Source: Thermoplasmata archaeon
GTDB taxonomy: Archaea > Thermoplasmatota > Thermoplasmata > Methanomassiliicoccales > Methanomethylophilaceae
Length of the DNA stretch: 64,000 bases
NCBI GenBank assembly: GCA_015063235.1
Contig: SUSW01000022.1
Location: 62,001-126,000, forward strand
Direction of reading: 5' to 3'
Position 1 is the first letter of the stretch. Each line of letters opens with the position of its first letter. Positions 9,125 to 17,334 of this stretch are shown here, one piece after another. The notes under the pieces were generated by a model. That model saw only the letters and a program-made list of their open reading frames with translations. It searched no databases and was not told where the DNA came from. Position numbers and translations under genes: made by a program.

Positions 9125-9449
9125 CCTCCTTTGTTACAATATATCTTCTAGTTAGCATGACGCTGAACGCAAACAGGATTGTGATCGCACCGACGTACAC
9201 TAGCATCTGGATTACTCCGATGAACTCTGCTTCGAGGAAGAAGTAGAAGAGTCCGACACAGAGGAACACCAAAGCGAGATAGAACGCGCTGTGCATGACC
9301 TCCTTGTCATGTACGACTTTCAGTGCTGCCAATACTGTCACGGCTGCAAGGATCAGGAATGCTACGAGGTCCAGATTGTCATAACAGTAATGACAGAAGT
9401 TGACCACTTCGCCCCAGATCCACAGTATGGTATCCCATATAACTCCCAT
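9108..9449 (-). CDS. fpoJ: Fpo complex subunit J, N-terminal half (split NuoJ)
   Basis: This 113-residue protein has three helices and the conserved NuoJ segment HSAFYLALVFLCVGLFYFFL followed by EFIGVIQMLVYVGAITILFA, which holds the pi-bulge helix linked to coupling in complex I. It ends after a charged EDEDDE tail. NuoJ helices 4-5 are encoded by the next gene, so J is split in two. The start overlaps the fpoI stop by one base. Confidence 0.88.
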   Translation of the reverse strand: MGVIWDTILWIWGEVVNFCHYCYDNLDLVAFLILAAVTVLAALKVVHDKEVMHSAFYLALVFLCVGLFYFFLEAEFIGVIQMLVYVGAITILFAFSVMLTRRYIVTKEDEDDE

Positions 9450-10189
9450 CAGAGCACCTCCTTGATCTCAAGTGCATCTTTGGGACATGCGTCCACGCAG
9501 TTTTTGCATGAAATGCACTTTGCATTATCAAATTCAGGACGTATGATCGGTTTTCCTTTGTCGTTGACACCCTTCTCGACCATCGTGATGGCGTTGACGG
9601 GGCAGACCTTCGAACATTTCTTACATCCTATACATTTGCTGTCCGTAAGCTCGGGCTTGTCAACATCGAAGATGAAGACACGCCTCTCGGGGTTACCGTT
9701 CTCGATATCCGAGGGAAGAGTTACTTCCAGCTTGACCTCCATTCCGGGGGTCGTGTTTTCGTAATGGAGCCTCCTGGGTCCGTAGAGCAGGTCGTACCTT
9801 GTGTACTCAGCGAGCTCGTACTCGGGTGTGACGGTCATGGCATCGACAGGACAGTATTCTGCGCAGTAACCGCAGAAAGCGCACCTTCCGATGTTGACCT
9901 GGGGCCTCATTACCTTGTTACCGTTGTCATCCTCGACCTCAATGAGCTTGATGGCCTGAGTTACGCACATGCGTACGCACATTCCGCATCCTACGCACCT
10001 GTCGAACCTGAGTCCGGGGCGTCCGCGGTAGTTCTCGGGGATCCACTCCTTCTCATAAGGATAGAGAATTGTCACAGGCCTGTGGACCACAGTCTTGCAG
10101 AAAAGCTTGAATGCTGTCCATACAGGCTTCATTATCCACAGACTCTTCGCAAGATTCTTTGGATACTTATCGAGATATTTCATCGCCAT
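9449..10189 (-). CDS. fpoI: Fpo complex subunit I with four [4Fe-4S] motifs
   Basis: This 246-residue polyferredoxin is homologous in its first part to NuoI/FpoI, which passes electrons to the N2 cluster in FpoB. It holds four CX2CX2CX3C motifs: Cys65/68/71/75, Cys103/106/109/113, Cys186/189/192/196 and Cys225/228/231/235. NuoI and typical FpoI carry only the first two clusters in a protein of roughly 130-180 residues, so the C-terminal third (about 180-246) is an added two-cluster ferredoxin domain. Because the operon lacks the F420H2-oxidising FpoF, the extra domain may receive electrons from a soluble ferredoxin (inference). Confidence 0.93.
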   Translation of the reverse strand: MAMKYLDKYPKNLAKSLWIMKPVWTAFKLFCKTVVHRPVTILYPYEKEWIPENYRGRPGLRFDRCVGCGMCVRMCVTQAIKLIEVEDDNGNKVMRPQVNIGRCAFCGYCAEYCPVDAMTVTPEYELAEYTRYDLLYGPRRLHYENTTPGMEVKLEVTLPSDIENGNPERRVFIFDVDKPELTDSKCIGCKKCSKVCPVNAITMVEKGVNDKGKPIIRPEFDNAKCISCKNCVDACPKDALEIKEVL

Positions 10190-11349
10190 CAGTAGAACCC
10201 TCCGATCTTAAGAAGAACTGCGATTGCTAAGTTGAAAACTGCCAGGGGCATGAATACCTTCCATCCCAAGTTGAGGATCTGATCGGGCCTTACACGGGCG
10301 ATCGCTCCTCTTACTAAAATCATAAGGAAGAATACGAACCATGCCTTGATCAGGAATATGATCTCAGGGATGGCCGTTCCGCCGATGAAGGGGATTGTCC
10401 ATCCTCCGAGGAACATGATGGCGACCATACCGCATGAGACTGAACCTCTCAGGTAGTCTCCCAGCATGATAAGTCCCCACTTCATTCCTGCATACTCTGT
10501 CTGCCATCCCTCGACCAGCTCGGTCTCTGCCTCCGCGATATCGAAGGGGGGCCTCTCACATTCCGCGATTGCGCAGAAGAAGAAGACGATGAAACCGAGA
10601 CACATGGGGATGATGAACCAGATCTCGCTCTGCGCTGCCACGATATCGTTGATGTTGAAGCTTCCGACGAGAAGCGATGTGGTAGCGATGATGATAAGCA
10701 TCGGGACCTCGTACGAGATCATCAGCTCTGCGGCCCTGATTCCTCCGATAAGGGAATATTTGTTGTTCTGAGCCCATCCTGATACCAGAATGAAGAACGG
10801 AGCAAGGGCGTAGAAAGCCATGATGATTATGAGACCTGTGTCGTAGTTTACGACGTACCACCTGTTGGACAGAGGCACCATACATGCGACGAAACATGAA
10901 AGACCGACGATAAGCGAGACACACCAGATGTATGTCATCTTGTCGACTTTCGCAGGGATTGTGTTTTCTTTCATGAAGGTCTTAAGACCGTCCGCGACAC
11001 ACTGAAGGAATCCCTTGAGTCCGATCATTGTTCCGCGCCTGTCCATCAACCTTCCGAGGACCTTACGCTCCATCCATAGGTTGAGGAGAACGACGACGAA
11101 CGCCACAATGAAGATGACCAGCATGAACAGGATCATCGCGAACAACACGGTGACATCATCGCGCAAGAGCCAGTCGGAGACAACATTGCTGCCGAACAAC
11201 AGAGCGATGAGCCAGGCGATCGTTCCGCCGATAATCTCCCAGAGACCGTAACAGAGATCGTACGGGAGGTTGCTCGACATGAACGGTGTGAACGGGTTCT
11301 CGTAGGGATCCGCGAAGTTGATGAAGTCAAGTATAGATTGATATGGCAT
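10189..11349 (-). CDS. fpoH: Fpo complex subunit H (NuoH-like)
   Basis: This 386-residue membrane subunit is homologous to NuoH, which links the peripheral arm to the membrane arm and lines the quinone/methanophenazine cavity. Eight to nine hydrophobic segments are present. The family loop ERKVLGRLMDRRGTMIG follows the first or second helix and FDIAEAETELVEGWQTEYAG is the acidic quinone-cavity loop. Both are well conserved, so the coupling machinery looks intact. The protein is somewhat longer than bacterial NuoH at its N-terminus. Confidence 0.95.
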   Translation of the reverse strand: MPYQSILDFINFADPYENPFTPFMSSNLPYDLCYGLWEIIGGTIAWLIALLFGSNVVSDWLLRDDVTVLFAMILFMLVIFIVAFVVVLLNLWMERKVLGRLMDRRGTMIGLKGFLQCVADGLKTFMKENTIPAKVDKMTYIWCVSLIVGLSCFVACMVPLSNRWYVVNYDTGLIIIMAFYALAPFFILVSGWAQNNKYSLIGGIRAAELMISYEVPMLIIIATTSLLVGSFNINDIVAAQSEIWFIIPMCLGFIVFFFCAIAECERPPFDIAEAETELVEGWQTEYAGMKWGLIMLGDYLRGSVSCGMVAIMFLGGWTIPFIGGTAIPEIIFLIKAWFVFFLMILVRGAIARVRPDQILNLGWKVFMPLAVFNLAIAVLLKIGGFY

Positions 11350-11355
11350 CTTATC

Positions 11356-12519
11356 TCACCTGTCTGTCTCTCCGAGGCACATATCGATCTGAGCAAGAAC
11401 CGCAGGAACATCTGCAATCCTCACGCCTTCACACATTACCTTTGAGCATGATACGTTCGTGAAAATCGGACTGCGCACCTTGAGCCTGTAGGGCTTATCG
11501 GTTCCGTCCGATACCAAATACATGATTGATTCTCCACGAGGATCCTCGAGCCTTCCGAAGGTCGTTCCGGCAGGTACCCTTGTGGGGGTCTTGATCCTGT
11601 AGGGAGCGTTCTTTCCGATGGCCCTGATCTTCGCGACTGCCTGCCTGATGATGTCACAGGACTGGAACATCTCCTCGATACGGATCATGTACCTGTCGTA
11701 GGTGTCTCCCACCTTGGACTCTTTGTTCAGGACAGGGACCTCGAAGTCAACCTTGTCGTAATTGTCATAGGGGTCGTCACGGCGGATATCAAAATCAACT
11801 CCGCATCCCCTCATTGCGGGACCGGTAAGTCCCATATTGGCGCACTGCTCGCGGGTAAGGAAACTGATGTTCCTCATCCTTGATACGAACACGGATGAAT
11901 CATCAATAAGATAGATGATATCCCACATCGCCTTCTCGAAACGGTCGACAGCTCTCAGAATGTCCCTGTCGAACAGTTCCGTAATATCGTTCCTGACCCC
12001 TCCGATACGGGGGTAGTTTGTGGTCATCCTGGCTCCGCAGAGCTTGACGTTGAGATCGAGGAAGTACTCCCTCTCCCTCATGGCCCACAGGAAGACGGTC
12101 AGGTTACCCATGTCGGTACCAACCGCGGCGAGCCACATCAGGTGTGACTGGATACGGCAGACCTCGTCTGCGACGATCCTGATGTATTTTGCTTTCTCGG
12201 GAATGTCTATTCCGAGTGCCTTCTCTACTGTCATACAGTAAAGATGGGAATATGTCATCGATGCGCAATAGCAGAGACGGTCTGTCATGGGAATAATCCT
12301 TGCGTAATCCCTGTTCTCGGTCTCCTTCTCCCATCCGCGGTGAAGGTATCCGACTATGGGGTCCGCATCCACGCAGAACTCTCCGTCGATCTGGAGCTTG
12401 AGTGTCCAAAGACCGTGGGAGAAGGGGTGCTGAGGTCCCCAGATGACCCACATCTTGTCTGTGTCCATCTTCTCTTGTGCTTCTAAAACGGGTACAAGTG
12501 AATCTGCCATAATTCTCAC
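11356..12519 (-). CDS. fpoD: Fpo complex subunit D (NuoD-like)
   Basis: This 387-residue peripheral-arm subunit is homologous to NuoD and the large subunit of [NiFe]-hydrogenases, without their nickel-binding cysteines. WGPQHPFSHGLWTL carries the quinone-pocket histidine, and LTGPAMRGCGVDFDIRRDDPY and VPAGTTFGRLEDPRGE are typical. The GTG at 12517-12519 overlaps the fpoC stop; an ATG three codons later (12508-12510), preceded by GGAGTGAG, is equally possible. Confidence 0.95.
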   Translation of the reverse strand: MRIMADSLVPVLEAQEKMDTDKMWVIWGPQHPFSHGLWTLKLQIDGEFCVDADPIVGYLHRGWEKETENRDYARIIPMTDRLCYCASMTYSHLYCMTVEKALGIDIPEKAKYIRIVADEVCRIQSHLMWLAAVGTDMGNLTVFLWAMREREYFLDLNVKLCGARMTTNYPRIGGVRNDITELFDRDILRAVDRFEKAMWDIIYLIDDSSVFVSRMRNISFLTREQCANMGLTGPAMRGCGVDFDIRRDDPYDNYDKVDFEVPVLNKESKVGDTYDRYMIRIEEMFQSCDIIRQAVAKIRAIGKNAPYRIKTPTRVPAGTTFGRLEDPRGESIMYLVSDGTDKPYRLKVRSPIFTNVSCSKVMCEGVRIADVPAVLAQIDMCLGETDR

Positions 12520-12980
12520 TCCTGGCTCCTCATCTTATATGACTTCCTGAAGGGGAAGAACTCATACGTCTTAGGTGTGAGCAACCTCTCGAGCCTCGGG
12601 TGGTTGTCGAAGACGATTCCGAAAAGCTCCCATGTCTCCCTCTCGTGCCAGTTGGCTCCCTCCCAGATATCGGTGACGCAGTCGATGTGCAGATCGTCAG
12701 CGGGGACGTCGACATCGAGGTCGATCATGATTCCGGTGTAGTAGTTGGACAAAAGGTAGACGACCATCAGGTGGTCGATGTAATCCACGGCGGTAACGAC
12801 CGAGCAGTGCTCAAAGGTAAGGTTGTCGTGGATGAACTGGCATACGTCGTGCGAGATCTCCCTGGGGCACTTGGCTTTTACCCTGCGCTCCTCTGTGGAA
12901 AGGATCTCAACCTGCGGGAATTCCGAGGTCAACGCCTGTGTTATCTCTTCAATTGAAGGGCTCTGATAAACTGTATCCAT
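12516..12980 (-). CDS. fpoC: Fpo complex subunit C (NuoC-like)
   Basis: This 154-residue protein is homologous to the 30-kDa NuoC subunit of the peripheral arm, which packs against FpoD and FpoB. The characteristic end DIWEGANWHERETWELFGI and NHPRLERLLTP is clear. In many bacteria this domain is fused to NuoD; here it is separate and overlaps fpoD by 4 bases. It binds no cofactor. Confidence 0.94.
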   Translation of the reverse strand: MDTVYQSPSIEEITQALTSEFPQVEILSTEERRVKAKCPREISHDVCQFIHDNLTFEHCSVVTAVDYIDHLMVVYLLSNYYTGIMIDLDVDVPADDLHIDCVTDIWEGANWHERETWELFGIVFDNHPRLERLLTPKTYEFFPFRKSYKMRSQE

Positions 12981-12982
12981 CT

Positions 12983-13546
12983 TCAGTCCTCCATGAAGTT
13001 TCCTCTCTTGAAGTAGTTCTCAATCTTCTTCTGGAGAAGCATGAAACCATCGATCATCGCATCGGGACGTGCGGGACATCCGGGGATGTACACGTCGACG
13101 GGGACGATCTGATCGAGTCCCTGTACACAATTGTAGGAATCGTACCAGGGGCCTCCGGAAATGGCGCACTCTCCCATTGCCACGACCCACTTGGGGTTGG
13201 GGATCATCTCGTAGAGACGCCTGAGATCGGGACGGATCTTCTTTGAAATCCATCCGTTGACAAGAAGAATATCGGTCTGCCTGGGCGATGAACGGTAGAT
13301 CATACCGTAACGCTCGGCATCATATCTGGGTGCAGAAGCCGCCGCCATCTCGAGAGCGCAGCAGGCCAGCCCCCAGTGAAGGGGGTGCATTGAGTTCTTC
13401 ATACCCCAAGCCCAGATAGGTCCTGTCAACTTATCTACTGTCTTCTTCGTTCCTGTACTGAGGAGATCGTTGATGATCGCGTCCGACCATGTCATGAACT
13501 CGTCAGCACTCATAGCTACTGCATGGGGGTAAAGGCTCATATCCAT
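12983..13546 (-). CDS. fpoB: Fpo complex subunit B (NuoB-like, N2 cluster)
   Basis: This 187-residue subunit holds the terminal N2 [4Fe-4S] cluster. All four ligands are present: the adjacent Cys62-Cys63 in GLACCALEMAA, Cys127 in MGECAISGG and Cys157 in YIPGCPARPD. The ATG at 13544-13546 is preceded by AAAGGAGGC and was chosen for that reason. A longer reading from 13765 would run through fpoA and lacks family similarity. It overlaps the end of fpoA by 10 bases. Confidence 0.95.
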   Translation of the reverse strand: MDMSLYPHAVAMSADEFMTWSDAIINDLLSTGTKKTVDKLTGPIWAWGMKNSMHPLHWGLACCALEMAAASAPRYDAERYGMIYRSSPRQTDILLVNGWISKKIRPDLRRLYEMIPNPKWVVAMGECAISGGPWYDSYNCVQGLDQIVPVDVYIPGCPARPDAMIDGFMLLQKKIENYFKRGNFMED

Positions 13547-13899
13547 ACTTCTGCCTCCTTTTTGAGAGAGTACGCGACTCCTAGGACCATAATACCGAAG
13601 AAGAGAATCATCATGAGCTGGGCGGTTGCCGACAGTCCTGCGAATGCGATTGCCCACATGAGCAGGAAAGTTGCTACCAAATCGAAAACAACGAAAATCA
13701 ATGCGAACGTATAATACTGGAATCTGAACTGTACGTGCGCATCTCCGATGGGTTCGGATCCACACTCATAGGTCTGCTCCATCCACTCGGTGGGTTTTTC
13801 AGGCCTAAGGAACCTTGATACCAACCATGCTAAAGGCGCAAATGCGAATGTTAGTAACGCAACGAACGCCAACGGCATGTAGTACATAATTAGTAACAT
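13537..13899 (-). CDS. fpoA: Fpo complex subunit A (NuoA-like)
   Basis: This 120-residue subunit has three transmembrane helices and the NuoA loop TYECGSEPIGDAHVQFRFQYY between helices 1 and 2; in mitochondrial ND3 this loop holds the active/deactive-switch Cys, conserved here in YECGSEP. It is the first gene of the Fpo operon. The start may be the ATG at 13897-13899 or the one four codons in. Neither has a ribosome site, and a TATA-like box near 13928 would place the transcript start almost at the ATG. Confidence 0.95.
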   Translation of the reverse strand: MLLIMYYMPLAFVALLTFAFAPLAWLVSRFLRPEKPTEWMEQTYECGSEPIGDAHVQFRFQYYTFALIFVVFDLVATFLLMWAIAFAGLSATAQLMMILFFGIMVLGVAYSLKKEAEVWI

Positions 13900-13995
13900 T
13901 GGGGTTTCGCATTGCTTGTTAGTACATAAAGATAAGCACGCCCGCGTTCCTATAATATATTAAGAAAAGGCCCGTAAACAGGTTTTTTGTACTGA
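13900..13995. promoter_or_regulatory. Divergent promoter region fpo operon / proC
   Basis: On the minus strand CTTTATGTAC at about 13924-13933 is a plausible TATA box for the fpo operon, placing the start site near the fpoA ATG. On the plus strand ATAATATATT at about 13951-13961 fits a TATA box for proC, about 35 bases before its ATG. Confidence 0.5.
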
Positions 13996-14820
13996 ATGAC
14001 GGATTTACTGAGCATGTCGGCTGACATAGGATTCATCGGAGCAGGGAAGATGGCCGAGGCCATGATTGGAGGATTGATAGCCAAAGGCGTATTCCCGAAG
14101 GAAAAGATCGCTGCGTGCGCACCCACTCAGAAAACCCGCGATCATATCGCAGAGACATACGGCATCACAATGTACCAGACCGCAAAGGAATTGGTAGATT
14201 CATCCAATCTTATAGTTCTGGCTGTAAAACCGAAGCATGTCGACGGCATATTCACGGAGGAGGGCGTGGTCATCGGCAAGGGCAAAACTCTCCTCAGCAT
14301 AGTAGCCGGATTGACACTGAAAAAGATGAATTCCTATGTGCCAGAAGCTAAAAAGGTCAGGGTAATGCCCAATCATTGCTGCATGGTGCTCGAAGGTGCT
14401 ATGGGCTACACTTGCGATCCTACCATGACAGATTCTGAGAAAGAAGATATCAAGAAGATACTCTCTGCCGTCGGTCTGGCGGTGGAAGTCCCCGAATCCC
14501 AGATGGACGCAGTGACCGGAATCGCGGGAAGCTCCCCTGCATTCATGTATATGGTAATCGACTCCATGGCCGATGCCGGAGTTCTAAACGGGCTCAGCCG
14601 CGACCAAGCGGTGAAACTGGCCGCACAATCCATGCTTGGAGCCGCAAAAATGGTGCTTGAGACCGGAAAACATCCCGATCAGCTCAGAGACGAGGTATGC
14701 TCCCCCGGCGGAACGACCATCGTCGGCGTCAAGATATTAGAGGACCTCGGACTCCGCTCAGCCATGTCCTCCGCTGTGGACGGAACCATCGAGAAGTCCC
14801 GTCAGATGAGCAGCGAGTGA
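13996..14820 (+). CDS. proC: Pyrroline-5-carboxylate reductase
   Basis: This 274-residue enzyme reduces 1-pyrroline-5-carboxylate to proline with NAD(P)H. The Rossmann motif GFIGAGKMAEAMIGGL lies at about residues 13-28. The family signature near the C-terminus reads LRDEVCSPGGTTIVGVKILE, carrying the PGGTT substrate loop. The length and domain order are normal. It is a lone plus-strand gene between two leftward operons. Confidence 0.95.
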   Translation: MTDLLSMSADIGFIGAGKMAEAMIGGLIAKGVFPKEKIAACAPTQKTRDHIAETYGITMYQTAKELVDSSNLIVLAVKPKHVDGIFTEEGVVIGKGKTLLSIVAGLTLKKMNSYVPEAKKVRVMPNHCCMVLEGAMGYTCDPTMTDSEKEDIKKILSAVGLAVEVPESQMDAVTGIAGSSPAFMYMVIDSMADAGVLNGLSRDQAVKLAAQSMLGAAKMVLETGKHPDQLRDEVCSPGGTTIVGVKILEDLGLRSAMSSAVDGTIEKSRQMSSE

Positions 14821-14821
14821 A

Positions 14822-16546
14822 TCATCTGAAAAAAGATTTCAACAAACCTATTCCGACACGGGGTGCGTTGGACCATATCGATCCCGCATCCCAGTCTAGA
14901 TCCTTTTTGTTCGCTATTGTTGAATTCATCATACGGGTGCCCTCTTCCTTGGTCTCCCACAGGCGGGCTTCCCTCTCTTCCGGATCCTGGATGGTCATGA
15001 TCTCATCCACTTTATGCATAAGAGATCTGGCGAATTCGGTCCTTTCGCACCTATCGTCCTTCATGGCCTGATCGATGCGCCCAGCCTCATATTCCTTCTG
15101 GGCTAGGATAAGAGCGGCGTCGTAGGATACTTCTGCAACATCATCACGGGTCATCCATTTGGTCTCGTATGACAGGACATGCTTCCACGACGGATTGTCC
15201 AAGAGTTTCCTGTGATCCTCCAAAGTATGGGCGCGAAGAGTATAACCCCACTTGTCTGGCTCTTCGAATATCCTGCTTCCGGGGTCGACGAAAGGCGCGA
15301 ACGGAGCGTTGTAGATGAAAAGACCGTCCTCCTTGTTGACCGAGCCCCAAAGCCTTTCCGCTGCCTTAACACTGTATAAGGCGGAATCCCTATCCTGATA
15401 AGGCAGACCGTTCATGTAGAAGAGGTCAAACCTGCTGCATCCGTTGCGGAAAGCGGCCGGGATCGTCTTCTCGATGGCCTCATTGGTATAACCCTTGCCG
15501 AGTGCCATACGCACTGCCTCGTCATGAGAATCAGGAGAAAACTCTATGGACCAACCGCCCTCGAAGACCGAATCGATCTTCTGGAAGTACTCCGGGGTAG
15601 CACCGTTGAACAGCTCTATCACGACATGGTTCTTGATACGATGCTGCTTGCATGCCTCCAGGAACCTCTCTGCGTACCCCATGCTCTGCTGCCTCAGGTC
15701 GCCGACTATGAATATCGGGGTGTCGAGGTAAGACTGGATTATGGACATGTCCTCCGCCAGTTTCTCAGGGCTCCTGAAAGCAGGCTTCTTCCTGCAAACC
15801 ACGGTGCCGTTCGCATAATGGGAGCCTCCGCACTCGGCACAGTTTATCGAGCATCCTCTGACTGTGAACACCGATGAAAGAGGCAGTTTATCCCATCCGT
15901 ACCAGGGAAGGGCGCCGTTGATGTCCATGTTGCGCATTACGCACTTGATCATGGTCCCGTAATCGAATTTGATATCATCGAGGGATTCCAGAGAATAGGT
16001 CACTCTGTTCTCATGCACCTTGCCGTCGGCATCCTTCCATGTGAGATTGGGTACGCTGGAGAGATCCTTCTCGCCTTTGGAGATGGCTTCCATGAGCATG
16101 ACCGTAGGGACCTCCGTTGTATCCCCTCTCATGACCAGATCGATCTCGGGACGCTCGATGAGCTCCCTGTGGAAATATGATGATGTGAGTCCGCCGAACT
16201 CCACCAGGGCATCCGGATGATACTTCTTGACGATCTTGGCCAGCTCGATGGCCCCGTGGGCGTGGGGCATCCAGTGAAGATCGATGGCGAACACCTTCGC
16301 ATCCAGGCTCTTTATCCTCTTCTCCACATCGAACTTGTCACTCATCAGCATCTGGACCGCGATATTCACTATCCTGGTCCTGAAGCCTGCGGCTTCCAGA
16401 TGCGATGAGATGGTCATGAACCCTATGGGGTACATCTCGAATACCGGCGATGACGGTATGACATCACTCACTGGTCCGTAGAATATCGGCTTCTTGCGGA
16501 AATCGTACACCGAGGGGGCATGCATGAAGATGATGTCCGTTCTCAA
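14822..16546 (-). CDS. B12-binding-domain radical SAM protein
   Basis: This 574-residue protein has an N-terminal cobalamin-binding Rossmann domain (about 1-155; VFAIDLHWMPHAHGA and VEFGGLTSSYF) and a radical SAM core with Cys232, Cys236 and Cys239 in the CX3CX2C motif. It resembles the TIGR04190 family, whose substrate is not established to my knowledge. Class B radical SAM enzymes commonly methylate unactivated carbon or remodel lipids and tetrapyrroles. It lies 4 bases downstream of uppS in the folD-kptA-marker 11-uppS operon, which suggests a link to polyprenyl lipids or tRNA/cofactor work (inference). Confidence 0.82.
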   Translation of the reverse strand: MRTDIIFMHAPSVYDFRKKPIFYGPVSDVIPSSPVFEMYPIGFMTISSHLEAAGFRTRIVNIAVQMLMSDKFDVEKRIKSLDAKVFAIDLHWMPHAHGAIELAKIVKKYHPDALVEFGGLTSSYFHRELIERPEIDLVMRGDTTEVPTVMLMEAISKGEKDLSSVPNLTWKDADGKVHENRVTYSLESLDDIKFDYGTMIKCVMRNMDINGALPWYGWDKLPLSSVFTVRGCSINCAECGGSHYANGTVVCRKKPAFRSPEKLAEDMSIIQSYLDTPIFIVGDLRQQSMGYAERFLEACKQHRIKNHVVIELFNGATPEYFQKIDSVFEGGWSIEFSPDSHDEAVRMALGKGYTNEAIEKTIPAAFRNGCSRFDLFYMNGLPYQDRDSALYSVKAAERLWGSVNKEDGLFIYNAPFAPFVDPGSRIFEEPDKWGYTLRAHTLEDHRKLLDNPSWKHVLSYETKWMTRDDVAEVSYDAALILAQKEYEAGRIDQAMKDDRCERTEFARSLMHKVDEIMTIQDPEEREARLWETKEEGTRMMNSTIANKKDLDWDAGSIWSNAPRVGIGLLKSFFR

Positions 16547-16550
16547 GCGT

Positions 16551-17330
16551 TCACTTCCCGAAACGCCTTTTACGCTGCTGGTATGTCCTGACAGCTCTCA
16601 GAAAATCGATGTATCTGAAACCGGGCCAATAGACATCTGAAAAGTACAGTTCTGAATATGCCATCTGCCAGAGTAGGAAATTGGAAATCCTAACCTCACC
16701 CGATGTACGCAAGATTAGATCGGGGTCCGGCATATCATTGGTAGATATGCATGAATCGATCATACTCTCGTTGATGTCATCAATATCGATCTCTCCGTTC
16801 TTCACCTTGGATGCAATTTCGCGGACAGCATTGACGATGTCCTGCCTTCCGCCGTATGCTACGGCCATCGTGAATACGAAGTTGTCATAATCCTTGGTCA
16901 TCTCCTCTGCATATTGTATCGATTCGAGCAGATCGTCGGGAAGCATATCCTTGTCGCCGATTATCCTGACCTTGACACGGTGCTTGTGGACTTCCTCGTC
17001 ATCGGCCAGCTCGCGCAGCGATTTGGCCATCATATCCATGATATAGATGATCTCGTCCTGCTCCCTGCTGAAATTCTCGGTTGAGAAAGCATACACTGTC
17101 AGATGCTTGACGCCCAGGTTAAGACACCAGTGAAGGACCTCTTCCAGCTTGTCCCTTCCTAATTTATGGCCCTCGATGGGCTCGGCGTTGAGCACCTCTT
17201 TGGCGTATCTGCGGTTTCCGTCCATGATGATGGCAATGTGCCCAGGTATGTCGCCCTCCTTGACCTGCTTCTCCAGCTGCACCTCATAGGTGGCGTAGGC
17301 CTTGTCGGTAACTATACGGGGAATTGCCAT
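16551..17330 (-). CDS. uppS: Polyprenyl (undecaprenyl-type) diphosphate synthase
   Basis: This 259-residue cis-prenyltransferase makes long polyprenyl diphosphates used as glycan carriers in protein glycosylation. HIAIIMDGNRRYAKEVL contains the catalytic Asp, and DPDLILRTSGEVRISNFLLW is the C-terminal signature binding isopentenyl diphosphate. MAIPRIVTDK at 17328-17330 is the preferred start; the longer reading from 17399 overlaps the preceding gene and adds no family sequence. It sits between the marker 11 gene and the radical SAM gene. Confidence 0.93.
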   Translation of the reverse strand: MAIPRIVTDKAYATYEVQLEKQVKEGDIPGHIAIIMDGNRRYAKEVLNAEPIEGHKLGRDKLEEVLHWCLNLGVKHLTVYAFSTENFSREQDEIIYIMDMMAKSLRELADDEEVHKHRVKVRIIGDKDMLPDDLLESIQYAEEMTKDYDNFVFTMAVAYGGRQDIVNAVREIASKVKNGEIDIDDINESMIDSCISTNDMPDPDLILRTSGEVRISNFLLWQMAYSELYFSDVYWPGFRYIDFLRAVRTYQQRKRRFGK

Positions 17331-17334
17331 GCGA

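Noticed and set aside
12983..13765. Longer fpoB starting at 13765
   Set aside because: The added 73 residues overlap fpoA in another frame and have no NuoB similarity, and a strong ribosome site marks 13546.
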